A stretch of DNA of 64,000 bases from Armillaria gallica. Taxonomy: Eukaryota > Basidiomycota > Agaricomycetes > Agaricales > Physalacriaceae. The stretch lies in contig JBANDB010000018.1 in assembly GCA_037576215.1 (NCBI GenBank), forward strand, positions 1,302,001 to 1,366,000, written 5' to 3'. The translations under genes and the position numbers were made by a program. Shown piece by piece: positions 22,352-33,013 of the stretch. The notes under the pieces were generated by a model. It had not been told where the DNA came from, did not search any database, and worked only from the letters and a program-made list of their open reading frames with translations. Each line of letters begins with the position of its first letter. Positions within the stretch are counted from its first letter, which is position 1.

Positions 22352-22938
22352 CAGCAACCCTTCTATACGCGTGAGTTCTGTGTCACGTATTGTGGCCTAT
22401 GTAATCACTGTTCTTCAGTATACCAACCCTGATATTTGAGGCGATCATTTTCGTCTCCGCTGCCTACCATGGAATCAAGGAATCAGGAGGTCTGAGATCA
22501 CTCTTGTTACGAAGTAGGGGCCCGTTTCTGTACGGCCCTACGCCTGTCCTACGTCTAGTCTTTCAAGGTTCAGTTCTGTACTTCATTGCGTGAGTATCTT
22601 TCCTTGCTATGTATCCTTTTGCGTTCTCAGTGTCAGATTTTTCAGCGTACTCTGCTCCCTCCCAGTTATGGCGTTGCTCGTAAGTTGAAAATTCACCCAA
22701 ATTCATCGTACTTTGACTATGCCTCCTCATACAGGATCCCCGGTTGGGGATAACGATTATGAGTGTTACGATTAATCACATGCTCCTCCGTCTGCGGAAG
22801 CGGGGTATTTCTGATACCGTTGGTCCGCCATCGCAAGGAGTGGAACTAACAACATTGAGAGCCACAATGAATAGGGCACTGTCTTTGGAGGAGGGGGAGG
22901 CTGTCATGAATGTTGGACCTTTTCCGCAGGGGAGCTAG
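22352..22938 (+). pseudogene. DUF6533 type B C-terminal exons
   Basis: After an acceptor near 22351 the exons match the block 2 gene at 40640-41187. They encode an ISAAYHGIK...LLLR segment, an LVFQGS(V)LYF segment, a short exon with a VMALL-like end, and a last exon with MSVTINHMLLRLRKR that ends at TAG 22936-22938. The reading frame is open across these exons if introns at about 22589-22645, 22680-22733 and the preceding one are removed. N-terminal exons are missing here and are found left of the LINE (14552-15520). It could be the other half of that gene or the remnant of a separate copy. Confidence 0.6.
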
Positions 22939-23159
22939 ATTATTTTTACTGCACTCGACGATATACGAGGCCTTGTCATTACAGATGGCAAACGAAGCCA
23001 GGAGAAAAATCACTGAACAGGCATCTGTGCGTGCAAACACCAAGTACATGGGAGCTGACTACGACTTAATACTACGAAATCCTCTGAAATGAATGAACAT
23101 GTAAACAATCCATACGACCTAACCGGCGACTGACTTTCATTGCCATTAAATTCGCCAAC

Positions 23160-23460
23160 TTGTAGGTGACGAACGTGCCGGGGGACAGGGGCACAGACCA
23201 AATGAGAGAAATGGTAGCTCATGCTATCCTGGAAGAGCAATTTGTTCCTTCCCATCCCATTGCTCTCGGTTGCTTGAAATATGGTTTCCTGTCTCCTGCG
23301 TCTCCCTTATGTCGTAAACTCCTCTGCTTTGCGTCCGTCAGGCATTTCTCGGGGTCTGGTTTCAAACATATCTGCTTACATTACCGCATACAAACCTGAC
23401 TCGTATCCCGATAGTCAGTTTGAGGGTGGTCATCCCTTTGATCCCTTTGGTATAGAAGAC
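23160..23460 (+). repeat. Conserved module downstream of type B genes, copy 1
   Basis: It is related to 38930-39205 and 41440-41712. All three lie just 3' of type B C-terminal exons and share a pyrimidine-rich stretch, a TATA-like motif (weakest here), and a short plus-strand frame around SNIS...QFEGGH. Whether it is a promoter, the 5' region of a lost gene, or a small gene is unresolved. Confidence 0.45.
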
Positions 23461-23899
23461 CCGCCTGGCTGTAACGCTGTTCTCTCTGCCTCATGTCACA
23501 TTTCCGATCTCACATTCTTGCACAGGTCACTGTGGAGGCTGGGTATCAAACATGAGCATCTATTATCTATAAATTCCTCGTCAGATCATGATTCATAGAT
23601 GTTGTACCATTGCTAGAATTAGGCCTCTTCTTCTCTTCCATTCAAGCACAACAGCATTAAAGTGATTTAAAGCTGACCCCATATACTTATTGATGTTTCA
23701 GTCGTCGGTTCTTGATGAACAGGATAGTTTTTCTTCTATCGACTCCCTCATCATGGATTCATGGAATTCCTACACTTTAGAAGAGTCTAGAAGAATAGAA
23801 ATCTTCATTGAAGATAGCAGTATGTATCTTTGGGATCTGATAATTAGAATTTAGAGACAATCCCTCAGCGCCTTAGAATTAAATCCTAGAAAGAACCTC

Positions 23900-24158
23900 G
23901 GAGAGCGGTGTTGATTGGGTGTTGATACCGGCGTGACCGGACCGGAAAGCGGTAAGTATTTGTCCGAGGGCCAACTCCCAAGTCCCTTTTTCTCCACTTT
24001 CTATGGTCTCTTCCAGAAAAGCAAGCTCTGTCGGAAGCCTTCCTTTCCTCCATCCTCCCTACCTCTTCTCAAATGTTGACAGAGAAAGCAGCGTGACCAG
24101 TCGTCAAGATTGGGCGCGGTTTAGTATGAACGAAGAACATTTTCATAAACGACGCCAA
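23900..24158. other. Truncated copy of the intergenic segment found at 26.59 and 43.80 kb
   Basis: The tract beginning with CCGGACCGGAAAG and continuing through GTCTCTTCC...AGCTCTGTCGGAAGCCTTCC matches 26590-26780 and 43800-43990. Here it runs directly into a short jelly-roll gene fragment, so the intervening 3 kb seen elsewhere are missing. Confidence 0.5.
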
Positions 24159-24355
24159 TCAAGCCCATTGCACCGTTGTCGCACCCCACGGAGACATCCC
24201 GTACTTGCCTGAAATCGTCGCATCAGCCCAAGAATCATCATGGGTCGTCGGGAACTCGAATCCACTTGTGACTCAAACGAACGATTTCCAGGTGCTATCT
24301 GTGACGTAGGACACCGAGGTACCGACGTTACATGCCACGAGGATCGTGCTAATAT
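24159..24355 (-). pseudogene. Jelly-roll-like gene, 3' fragment (third copy)
   Basis: The last 60 or so codons of the gene at 45169-46519 are recognisable: TDSTWKSFV, then a TGA in place of Gly, then ISGKYGMSPWGA and a final TGA at 24159-24161. Everything upstream is missing. It is a third, heavily truncated copy inside block 1. Confidence 0.65.
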
Positions 24356-24815
24356 GATCAGTGGTAGAGGTGGTCTAGTAAATGGACGTGATGGTGGTTA
24401 GATTAAGGTTCAATCACTGGCTAACTGGTTCGAATGAAAACGGTGACGTTAACAGCATTTGATTTTGCATGACGCTTCCTGTCCTCTCGAGTTCGATTCT
24501 CTCTGACTTTTGTCTTTTATCTAGGCCCATTCCAGGCAGACAAACTTCGAAGGGTGAGTTTGAACGCCCGATTGCTGACCCGTCACGCAAGATCCATTTA
24601 GCTCGGACTCCATCCTAATGATGATTGTCACACGGTGCACTTAGGCGCGGCTTCGAATCGGACCATCTCATCCGCCGTCGCATCCCGCGCCTTCCCTTAC
24701 GCCTTCCCCATCTTGACGTAGTAGTAACAATTTCATAAACAGTATTACGAGATACTGTAGAGTTTGGGAAAAATGGCAGTGTTGATCGTTTGATCGTGCT
24801 CTCACTGCCTCATGC

Positions 24816-24822
24816 TATAAGG
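24816..24822 (+). promoter_or_regulatory. TATA-like element of DUF6533 type C (block 1)
   Basis: TATAAGG lies 47 bp before the ATG at 24863, in a promoter region shared with the type B genes at 14552 and 39673. Confidence 0.4.
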
Positions 24823-24862
24823 AGCGCATCTATGGGCATGCATTTGCTTCTTCAGCGACAAG

Positions 24863-26519
24863 ATGATAACCTGGACTGAATCCAGCATTGTACAGCGTGG
24901 GTTTTATATTGTCTTCTTAGGATCTCTCTGACCTAAACACAGATGTAACATGGTCGTTGATCTTATGGGACTACCTGATAACCCTCGACGATGAAGTTCG
25001 TCCTTACTGTGTCTTCTCGTGTTGGGCTGTCCACTCATCGACTTGAAGATCACGCTGTTCTGGGTATGTCTTCATTCAAGCATGGCCTTGTTGACGCACC
25101 TGAAAATCGGATGGACAGTTTTCCAAAAAATCATGGATCAAATTCTTATTCTTTGCGGTAAGTCGTTTTCATCCGGTACACACGAGTGGTTGGTCATAAC
25201 AGTTTTAGAATCGCTATATGGGATATCGTCGGTGCGTCGTGTCCAGGATTATCATATTAATATTCACCAGATGCGCTTCACCAGAGGAACATCTCAATAA
25301 TACAGTACGTCACATTTGCGACATCGAATTCATCCCCTTGTCTCATCGGCCAGGATGACCCAATTGGTTTTTATAATTCGTACGTTGGCTTGACCGACTT
25401 CTACCTTGGACTCTTTCTCCGAATTTAGGGGTTCATCAGTACGTCGTATCAAGCTCGCTGTTCCATGGCTGTGAAATTCTTGATTCTAGACGAGCAATGC
25501 CATGTAAGTTGATTCCTTTGTCTGTAGTAGAAATTTAAACCTCTGATTTGTTTATCTCGAAGCTAATTTATTCCATGTACGTCGGCTCTGTCTAAACTAT
25601 TGAATGTTCCAGCTCACACCGGGCACTAGATGCGGAAATTATAATCCAACTTCTCAACACTTAAGTACGTGACCCTGAGTTGTGGTACCATGCAGTGACT
25701 GCAACAGCTTCGTGGAAAGGCGGATGTTCTCTGTTGATTGATGCCGAGTCGATTTTATATTGTGCGTGTGGTCTATTTGTATTCACTTCATTGCGATTGT
25801 TTCTTGAACACTAACGTTTACAACTAGTATCAACACAAATTGTTGTTATACAAAGCATACTAGTCGTTCCTGTCTGGGCTATGATGGATAAGGACCGCCG
25901 CATCCTGTCGGCCTTCTTTGGCTTGCTAGTCAGTACCACGGTCGCGGCTCTAGCGCTCTTCATTCTATTAAACCCAATGAAAACACCCAACCATTTCTAC
26001 CTGTGCGTATCATCCGGCTGTTTACCCTGACATTTTTACTGGAATTGGACGTTTAGTTTACCGGAAGCATTCTTTGAGATTTGTCTTGTAGCCGCTGCTG
26101 CATACCGTGGAATCAAAGTCTTGAAATCATCATATACAAGTGTATTGCAGCGAAGTCCAAGACCAATCGTATGGTTGATGTTCCGAGATTCGGTTCTGTT
26201 TCTTCGTTCTGTGAGCTTCCTCTATATAAAATTTAAGTTATGGATATCTGATGTTGACTTCTGTTCAGCGCTCTTTGCGGTCTTCCCTTACTGTTCTTGG
26301 TACCATTTCGCCACGGATATGCGCAGACTTAAGTTGACGATATATATTTAGGAGGCACAGTTGGGTCTGTCAATTATGAGCATCACGGTCACCCGTATGC
26401 TACTACGTATCCGGAAATAGGCACTCGCAGACTCTTCAGGGCAGGCATCTGTTGAGGAAGGCTCGCTGACAACCTTCAGAGCGGTGTCAGGAGAGACTTC
26501 GTTGGAGGTAGCAGGATAA
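24863..26519 (+). pseudogene. DUF6533-type membrane protein, chimeric B/C copy (block 1)
   Basis: The promoter and first exons (to about 25385) match type B: ATG 24863, junction C|gt to ag|AT, then TWSLILWDYLITLDDE and FSKKSWIKFLFFA. From about 25390 the sequence matches type C in block 2 (42590-43630) instead, including the later IWAMMDKDRR helix-loop and the SVLFLRS exon. The last exon ends at TAA 26517-26519 after ...SLTTFRAVSGETS. Nonsense codons break it: TAG in an FLRI* motif (about 25426) and TAG in the last exon, where block 2 has Gln of RLRKQ. It is a decayed hybrid paralog; function of the family is unknown. Confidence 0.6.
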
Positions 26520-26579
26520 ATGTTCGGTATCCGACAATTAAATACTAATGTAGAGATCACCACTTAACTCCTCCGAACT

Positions 26580-27490
26580 TGACCCAAACGAACGAGCGAG
26601 CGGAAGTGTTAAATACCGGCATTACCGGACCGGAAAGAAGGTATTTGTCCAAGCGTGTCGAAGGCAAACATCGCCCAGCCCTTCCCTTTCTTCCTGCTCT
26701 CACTGTCGTGGTTTCTATGTTCTCACACAGGAAATCTAGCTCTATCGGAAGCCTTCCGCTTTTTCTTCCGCCTTTTCATTGAAACGATTTTCTCACTGAG
26801 AATGGATGTAGAGCGACTCGACCTCGAGGATTCCTTTTCGTGCTGGTATTGCTTCGACTTTACCACGCGTAATGGTCCTGTCGGTGGATCCACAAGGGCG
26901 TGTAGACTTGTACCCTGCTATGTGCAAATAGGCGAGGCATCGTCGGCTTGTTGTACGCCGCAGGTGGTCGTCTCTGCAAGGCTTCGAATCAATGAGGATT
27001 CAGGATGCATGCTTATCGCCCGACCGGCTGAGGAATGAAGGTTTTGCGATGCATTCCAGATGATATTGCGGTTTTCGAACGGCCGCCCTTTTGTGTTTGT
27101 GGTCAGACAACCACGCGAACGACTGATGCAGTTATGAAAGGAAATCCTACTAAGCCAGAAAGACGTACCGAAAACTTCCGACATGGCTAGCGAGACATAT
27201 ATAAACTTGTGGTACGTCCCATAAGATATATATATTGCAAATGTCTGACTAGCTCGTAGATCGTTTCATGGATGTAGGCGCGCATGAACCGCTGGCGCTT
27301 TCGGTATGGTCATTGACATTTCGGCAGTCGATTGATTCAGTATTTCCCCTGCAGTCACGAAAGTCGTTACGGAAGGATCAGATAGAGCACTGCGAGGCAT
27401 ATGAAGTGGTCATCTACACGAAGTTGAAGAAGGAACACTTGTTGCTGTTGGATCCTCAAGAAGTCAGCGCGCGCATCTGCTGACAGGATT
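26580..27490 (+). other. Unidentified segment paired with 43.80-44.72 kb
   Basis: This is clearly related to the block 2 segment between type C and the jelly-roll gene. A plus-strand frame with CWYCFDFT followed by a shared Arg is kept in both copies, but flanking frames differ and stops accumulate. No family was recognised. It may be a decayed gene or conserved flanking DNA. Confidence 0.4.
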
Positions 27491-27790
27491 GAGATCAATA
27501 GTCGAATGTATTCATCTGAATTGAACATCGACGTTGGTACGCATACCTGATTGATTAGCATTCTAGTTATCCTCAGCATGGGGGGATGTGGTGGCGACCG
27601 TTGGACTATACAGTTATTACCTGGGACGTAATTGTGGCGCTCAGGGTGTGCCATGATCCTCCCCTTCCTTGAATCAGAAAATTACTATATTTTTCAGTAA
27701 TAGGACGGGCCTACGAGCGAATATACACAAAAGACTGTCGAGAGTTCAACAAGGGTATATCACAAAGATAGTTCTCGAACACGGGGCCTA

Positions 27791-28630
27791 TCAAGCCCTC
27801 GGCGCTGTTATCGCACCCCACGGAGACACCCCGTACTTGCCTGAAATCGTTGCAGCAGCCCAGGTATCATCATTGGTCGCTGGGAGCTCAAATCCGTTCG
27901 GTACTCCAACGAATGATTTCCAGGTGCTATCCGTGACGTAGGACACCGAGGTACCCTCATTATACGCCAAGAGGATGGTGCCAATCAGAACAGCGGGACC
28001 TCGGGTGTTTACTCCATTCACGGCAAACACGTTATTATCAGGGTTCAATTGGGGGAGTACACTCGGGCGGCGGTGTAATCGCTCCCTGAGCTAAGATTTC
28101 GGCAGTTAGCGTAGACGGTGTAGTCATTGTCCCTATGGTGGTTGCCGTCAGCATCTTCCCGATCTGAAGCCATGAATGGAATCGACATACGTTGTCAACA
28201 TCACCTTTGCACACACAGCACTCTTTCCGTACGGCGATTGAATCGTCTTTCTTAAAGCCCTATTTCCACGGTTACTGCCGCGTTGGTAGACTCGTTTGTC
28301 CAAATCCAATTGCTCTGCGTCAAATCCAGGGCAGGTGGAAGGGAGATGGCTCCCCATGGTGCCATTCCCGCCTTACCCTGGACGTTCGCTGCAATCTAAG
28401 CCGAGTCGTCCAAGCTGGTGTTTCAAAGCCGCTTGCAGTGACCGTTCGCAGAGTCTTCCAAGATGCGTCGGTGATGAATGTCTCGCCGGTCCCGTCCAAG
28501 TAGTCGACGTGAATAGTAGCAATGAGTCCAGCGGGTCCGCCGGTGTTGGTGGCGTTGATAACAATGACATTGTTGATTTCGTGGCTGAGACCGACGGTGT
28601 ATACCTGAGATATGGAGCGAGATCCCGTAT
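27791..28630 (-). pseudogene. Two-domain jelly-roll-like gene, block 1 copy (5'-truncated, frameshifted)
   Basis: The 3' end corresponds codon for codon to the intact gene at 45169-46519: VNTRGPA, YVTDSTWKSF, ISGKYGVSPWGA and a stop at 27791. The first repeat domain is present only as interrupted pieces in different frames (KTIQSPYGK at about 28215, SNWIW-region relics near 28300). Homology to the intact gene stops at about 28625 and resumes with the intact gene's upstream flank (about 47270), so a deletion of about 1.25 kb removed the promoter, signal peptide and first exons. It cannot encode a secreted protein. Confidence 0.75.
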
Positions 28631-28924
28631 TCTTTAATATATTTCATCTCGAGTTCACCGTGTGCAGCGAAACACCGAGGCTGTCGAGGATACCTAGAGT
28701 CCATGTATCGACTATTGTCATAATGAATCATAATGCGCTTACTGTATACATGGTAACTGCCGTCTTGACCGGTTTGAAGGCACGTTGCCGTGTAACTATT
28801 CAAGAAGGCGATAGAAAGACAAGGAATTTGGCCCTGAACAGAGGTCGCAAGAATGTATGAGACAGTTTTCAACTGTCTTGGGCGTAAATCTAATATTGTA
28901 TAAGAAAATGGGAGAGCTATCGAT

Positions 28925-29245
28925 TTTAAGGGATTACCAAGTTCAACATGAACTGAGATTCGTGGATCAAAAGCCATGTTAATGATGCATATGATAGTAT
29001 ACGCGTCGTGAGAGCCCTTGGGTCGGCGCCCACCGTCTCCCGGATCATTTCGCCGTGTTTGAAGGCAAAGAAATGTGGGTATCTAGCGAGGACTGTCAGA
29101 CGGTAGGCCATAATAGTGTCAAACTAAACCTACGGCACATTTTCGTCGCCTCTGAGATCCTCGTTTGCTTGTCTACATCAACTTTATAAATGTCGATAAC
29201 CTTCAAGTCGTCAATCCCGGTTAGCTGCTGGGAAGGACAGATACA
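28925..29245 (-). pseudogene. Thioredoxin, 5'-truncated block 1 copy
   Basis: Minus-strand exons match the thioredoxin gene at 47599-48093 from the QQL...IDDLK segment to the C-terminus, with YKVDVDKQTRIS and, after an intron, a PHFFAFKHG(E)M segment and VGADPRALT. The first exons, including the WCGPC active site, are absent: homology stops at about 29245. It cannot be functional. The breakpoint marks the end of block 1. Confidence 0.75.
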
Positions 29246-29829
29246 TCATACTAAATCTGCGACCTACATCTTGCCCACCACATCCCATTCTGATCATAAT
29301 GGGCATCGTACAGATTGTGTTTGACTAGCAGCTTATTCTTGAACATCAGGTCTACTTGCAACGCCAGCTTGAAGTTATGGCTACATTAACCTACGGGCGT
29401 CGAAATCAGTAGCGGCTCTAAAGGGTAGGACCAAAGGTTCCATATGCGCAGTAACCTGGCTGTCTTCATCCATGACGTTTCATGTTCAGAACCTTCGCAA
29501 GAGGTCTACTTCCCTCAATCGCTAGGTTGAAATGCTGAGGTACGGTGCCCAGTCCACAGTTCCATTCGCTAAGGTAAAATGAGCAAGCGACTCAGCACCG
29601 AAACAGAGGAGCTTAACATTCAAATTGTTCCACGAAATTTGTTCCTTTATGATCTTTCGGCGAGATGTAAGTAGACAATGTTGACCCGACAATATATTGG
29701 CTCCTATGTGGATGATCGATCAGTGGGTAAGTACGTATCAACAGCTGTACGATCGCGTCACCAACCTCTTAGGAGCATACAAAACTGCAACACTCCTCTT
29801 TCGACCAGCCACTTATGACAATTCTACTG
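29246..29829. other. Junction between block 1 and block 2, no gene recognised
   Basis: This stretch separates the truncated thioredoxin copy from the truncated aminotransferase copy. It has no counterpart elsewhere in the window and no coding region I can support. It should contain the breakpoint(s) of the tandem duplication. Confidence 0.4.
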
Positions 29830-30620
29830 CACCGTCCTGGCACCGTCAGTCAAAAAGTTCACAGTTATATCCCAATACTCACGCTTATCCAGAAATCCAG
29901 CTTGACTTGATCCAATTGGATTACCTTTCTGCTGTCCGATGGCATGCGCTACATCGACAACGCCCTCCAACTCGCGGCAGATATCCGTCATGGCCTCCCA
30001 AGGAAGAAGAGCTCCAGGATTAGAGATAATCGCGTCCACAACAGCAACAATTTTCGCATTCATTCCAACGCGTTCTCTGACCAACTTTAGATGCTCTCTC
30101 CATTGAGAAATGATATCCTTCTTTGTCGTTGGAAATAGGATAGTGAACTGCGCAACCTCCGTATGAGGTGGGATATCTGAAATATATTGCGCCGTTCAGG
30201 AGATGGATCCGTAGGTTGTGTTGCCTAAAAGAATGATCAGCACCTGTGATCCTTCAGAGAAGGCAAGAAGTCTCACAAGTAAAAATAACGTCCCCCGCTT
30301 CTCAGATAAAGTTCTTCAGGACCGTATTAATTCCATGGGAGGCATTCGGGACCAATGCCACTTTGTCGACATCACTGACTCCGATGACGCTGGTGATCTT
30401 TTCGCGTACAACGATAAGCATAGGATGGTAGGTCAATCGCATGAACAGATCGGGATTCGATTCGATCTTGTCGGATAGACCACTGCACGCGCTGACCGGT
30501 CGAGGAAGAGACCCGTAGGAGCCTTCGACAACCACGCGGTGAGCACCTTGATTCAGTACGATTCAAGGACTCACCATGGTTCAAGTTGACGACGGACGTA
30601 TTCGGGGTGTACTCTTTCAT
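29830..30620 (-). pseudogene. Class V aminotransferase, block 2 copy (3'-truncated, two nonsense codons)
   Basis: Exon 1 starts at ATG 30620 and ends in NLNHG; a clean GT-AG intron of about 50 bp follows, then SYGSLPRPVSA. The next part has ALVPNASHGIN and NFI*EAGDV, where the expected Trp is TGA. After a second intron, NTTYGSIS is followed by another TGA, and then come ...QWREHLKLV, VVDAIISNPGALLPW and VVDVAHAIGQ. This is the class V fold of isopenicillin N epimerase-like enzymes up to the PLP-binding Asp/His strand; the catalytic lysine region and C-terminus are missing. Only the two stops and the truncation prevent function. Confidence 0.8.
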
Positions 30621-31266
30621 CTGATATCCGAAGGCTGGCTGCTGCCTAGGAGGACTAAAGATTCTAGAGAGGAGGGAGGAGGGAGAGCTATTTTAATTCC
30701 CAGTTGGAAGAGAAGAGTAAGTGAAAGGAGTTGCCTAACGTCATAGATTTCGGCCGATCTTATCTGCCGATCTTAGCTGGGCAAATTAGCGATCCCCGAT
30801 TTTTCCCACGATCAACAGGGTTGATCGCTGAACGTTCGAGTGAACGTCGATGGTTGAAGCTGAAGGTCGAGCGGCATAGAATTCTGTCCTTTTCTGATTC
30901 AAGCGTTGGATGTCATTTCCTTTCGGTATTGCGTCTTATTGAGTGCTAATTCTTCGCATTCAGAACCACCTTGAACAAGAGAATCATCCATTTATGAACA
31001 TGTTCGTCTTGCTCGAAAATACGGATGCAACTATCGAAACGTAATTGGAGCAATGCACTGCTATCGGGGAAATAAATGTCGCTGGTAGGTAAGTCTTTCT
31101 AGTGGACGACGGTGGATCTTTACACGTCAATTCTAGATCCGGAAGCTGCAAGGAGGGCGGCCATAAACTTGTCCTTGGCGGGAAATGCACGTTTCTTCTT
31201 ATCAGCCACCTCTATCCCGGATAAAAGAATGAAAGCTGGTCTTCAACCGCTGGGGCTGAGCTCGCT

Positions 31267-32716
31267 ATGAACGCACCGGTGTGTATGTTGATGTCAAATT
31301 TCTACTCAGAGCTATTCCTGATGCTTTTCCATGCCATACTAGATGCAGCTGGGACTTTGATTCTCTGGGAATATATTATCACTATCGATGATGAGGTCTG
31401 TATCCGGTTAAGCCAGACGTCCCTGTAGCCCGTCTTATTGTTTTTTCAGATCGACTTATTTTGGGTCTGTACTACATATCAACAGTAGTATCGTCCAAGA
31501 GCTCACATTAAAGACGCAGTCCTCCAAACTATCTTGGATTAAATGCTTATTCTTCGCGGTAAGTCACACCGGCATCCCTTTGCATCTCGTTGAGGGCTGA
31601 TTTCAGGCTTGGCCAGAATCGCTACCTTACCGTTGCCTTGCGAGTTTGGGCCATTATATGTATGTATTATGCATCTTTCTTCTCCATGCATGAATCCTTC
31701 GTTGAATGATGCTATGAATCCAGACGAATGCTTTCTGGTAAGTAATTTACGCCTATCCCTTGCCCCTGCCAGCAACAGTGACGAGTTTTGTAGCCATCTC
31801 CAGTGTAACTACTGTTATCGATTTTCTCTTCACAAATATGGCTTACAGGATCTACTAGTTGTGACCGTAGAAAACCATATCCATCAGACTATCTCTGCCG
31901 GTTAATCCTCAGTCCCGATTCCATCGTCTGCGGTACGTTCTATCTTGCCACTTCGTTAGTACTTACGCTGACTTATAGAGCTATAGCCACTGTTCAAATC
32001 CTTGTCATGGAGGGCATTCTCGTTCTGCGTCTCTGGGCTATCATAGGCAGAAGAAGATTTTTGTTAGGGTCTTTTTGTTGCCTTCTCTTCCTGAGTATGG
32101 CCGCAACTCTCAGCGTCTACTTCTTCCATACTACTACGGCACCTGTGCGGTTGTATAACTGGTAAGTAATACTGTCAAATGTGTAGCAAGTTCTGCAACC
32201 GATGGGACCTCGACGGCTGCGTTAGGCTTTCCATGCTTTTATTCGAATTTATCGTGTTCCTAACCGTTGTATTTTATGGAGTCAGAGGGGTCAAGGCCAT
32301 GAAAATTCTGACACAAGTGCGACAAAACTTTGGTCCAAAGCCAATGATGGGCATGCTCCTTAGAGACAGTGTCTTCTACTTTCTGATGTACGTCACGCTG
32401 GCTCTTTCGTTAATGAAAATGTCCGGGAATCTTAAAAATTGCTTAGAAGTTAGCGTCCTCTGCTGCATCCCAATCCTGGCATTGGATGTGCGCAGCGATC
32501 ATCTATTACTTATGTCGACTCCTCGTACTTACTACAGCACAGGACAAATCAACAATGGGCCTCAGTTTCATGAGCACTACGATCTCGCGAATGCTTCTCA
32601 GATTGCGTAAACGGGCAAAACCGGATTTGGATCTAACAATCTCTCAAGACATGGAACTGGCAACCTTTCGAGTAGCGATTCCGGCAGAACAATTATCCAT
32701 TGATTCTGGCGCATAA
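31267..32716 (+). CDS. DUF6533-type membrane protein, type A, block 2 copy
   Basis: The ATG at 31267 (MNAPV) is followed by a T|gtatgt donor and an ag|AT acceptor. Then come TLILWEYIITIDDE, IDLFW, SWIKCLFFA, NRYLTVALRVWAII, a mini-exon ending ECFL, a helix VQILVMEGILVLRLW with the following GRRR loop, an FEFIVFLTVVFYGV exon, LLRDSVFYFLM, and the last exon MSTTISRMLLRLRKR ending at TAA 32714-32716. This is the family's usual layout of seven or so hydrophobic segments with a short basic tail. The joint between the ECFL exon and the VQILV exon (31800-31985) is not resolved by eye. No motif suggests an enzyme; a membrane or sensor role is a guess only. Confidence 0.6.
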
Positions 32717-33013
32717 ATTGGCCTCATGAGAAAGGATGCTACGATGGCTTATAGTAAGTACAGTTCACACATTTTACTTTTAACTTATCAAATTTGAGGA
32801 CATGATTAGGCGTATTGAGATAAAGTTAGAACTCACGATTTTGGTTCTTGATTGTTATTTATGATATCCTCGTTCGCCGGGTAGAGGAGAGAATAATGAA
32901 CAACGGTTACCAGACGATTTTGGAGGGATACTACGTGAATATCGGCACTGTACGGGAGACGAAGGCGTGCACCTTGTTGGTTCAAGTTCTGTAGAATTAT
33001 GGGAAACTAGTCA

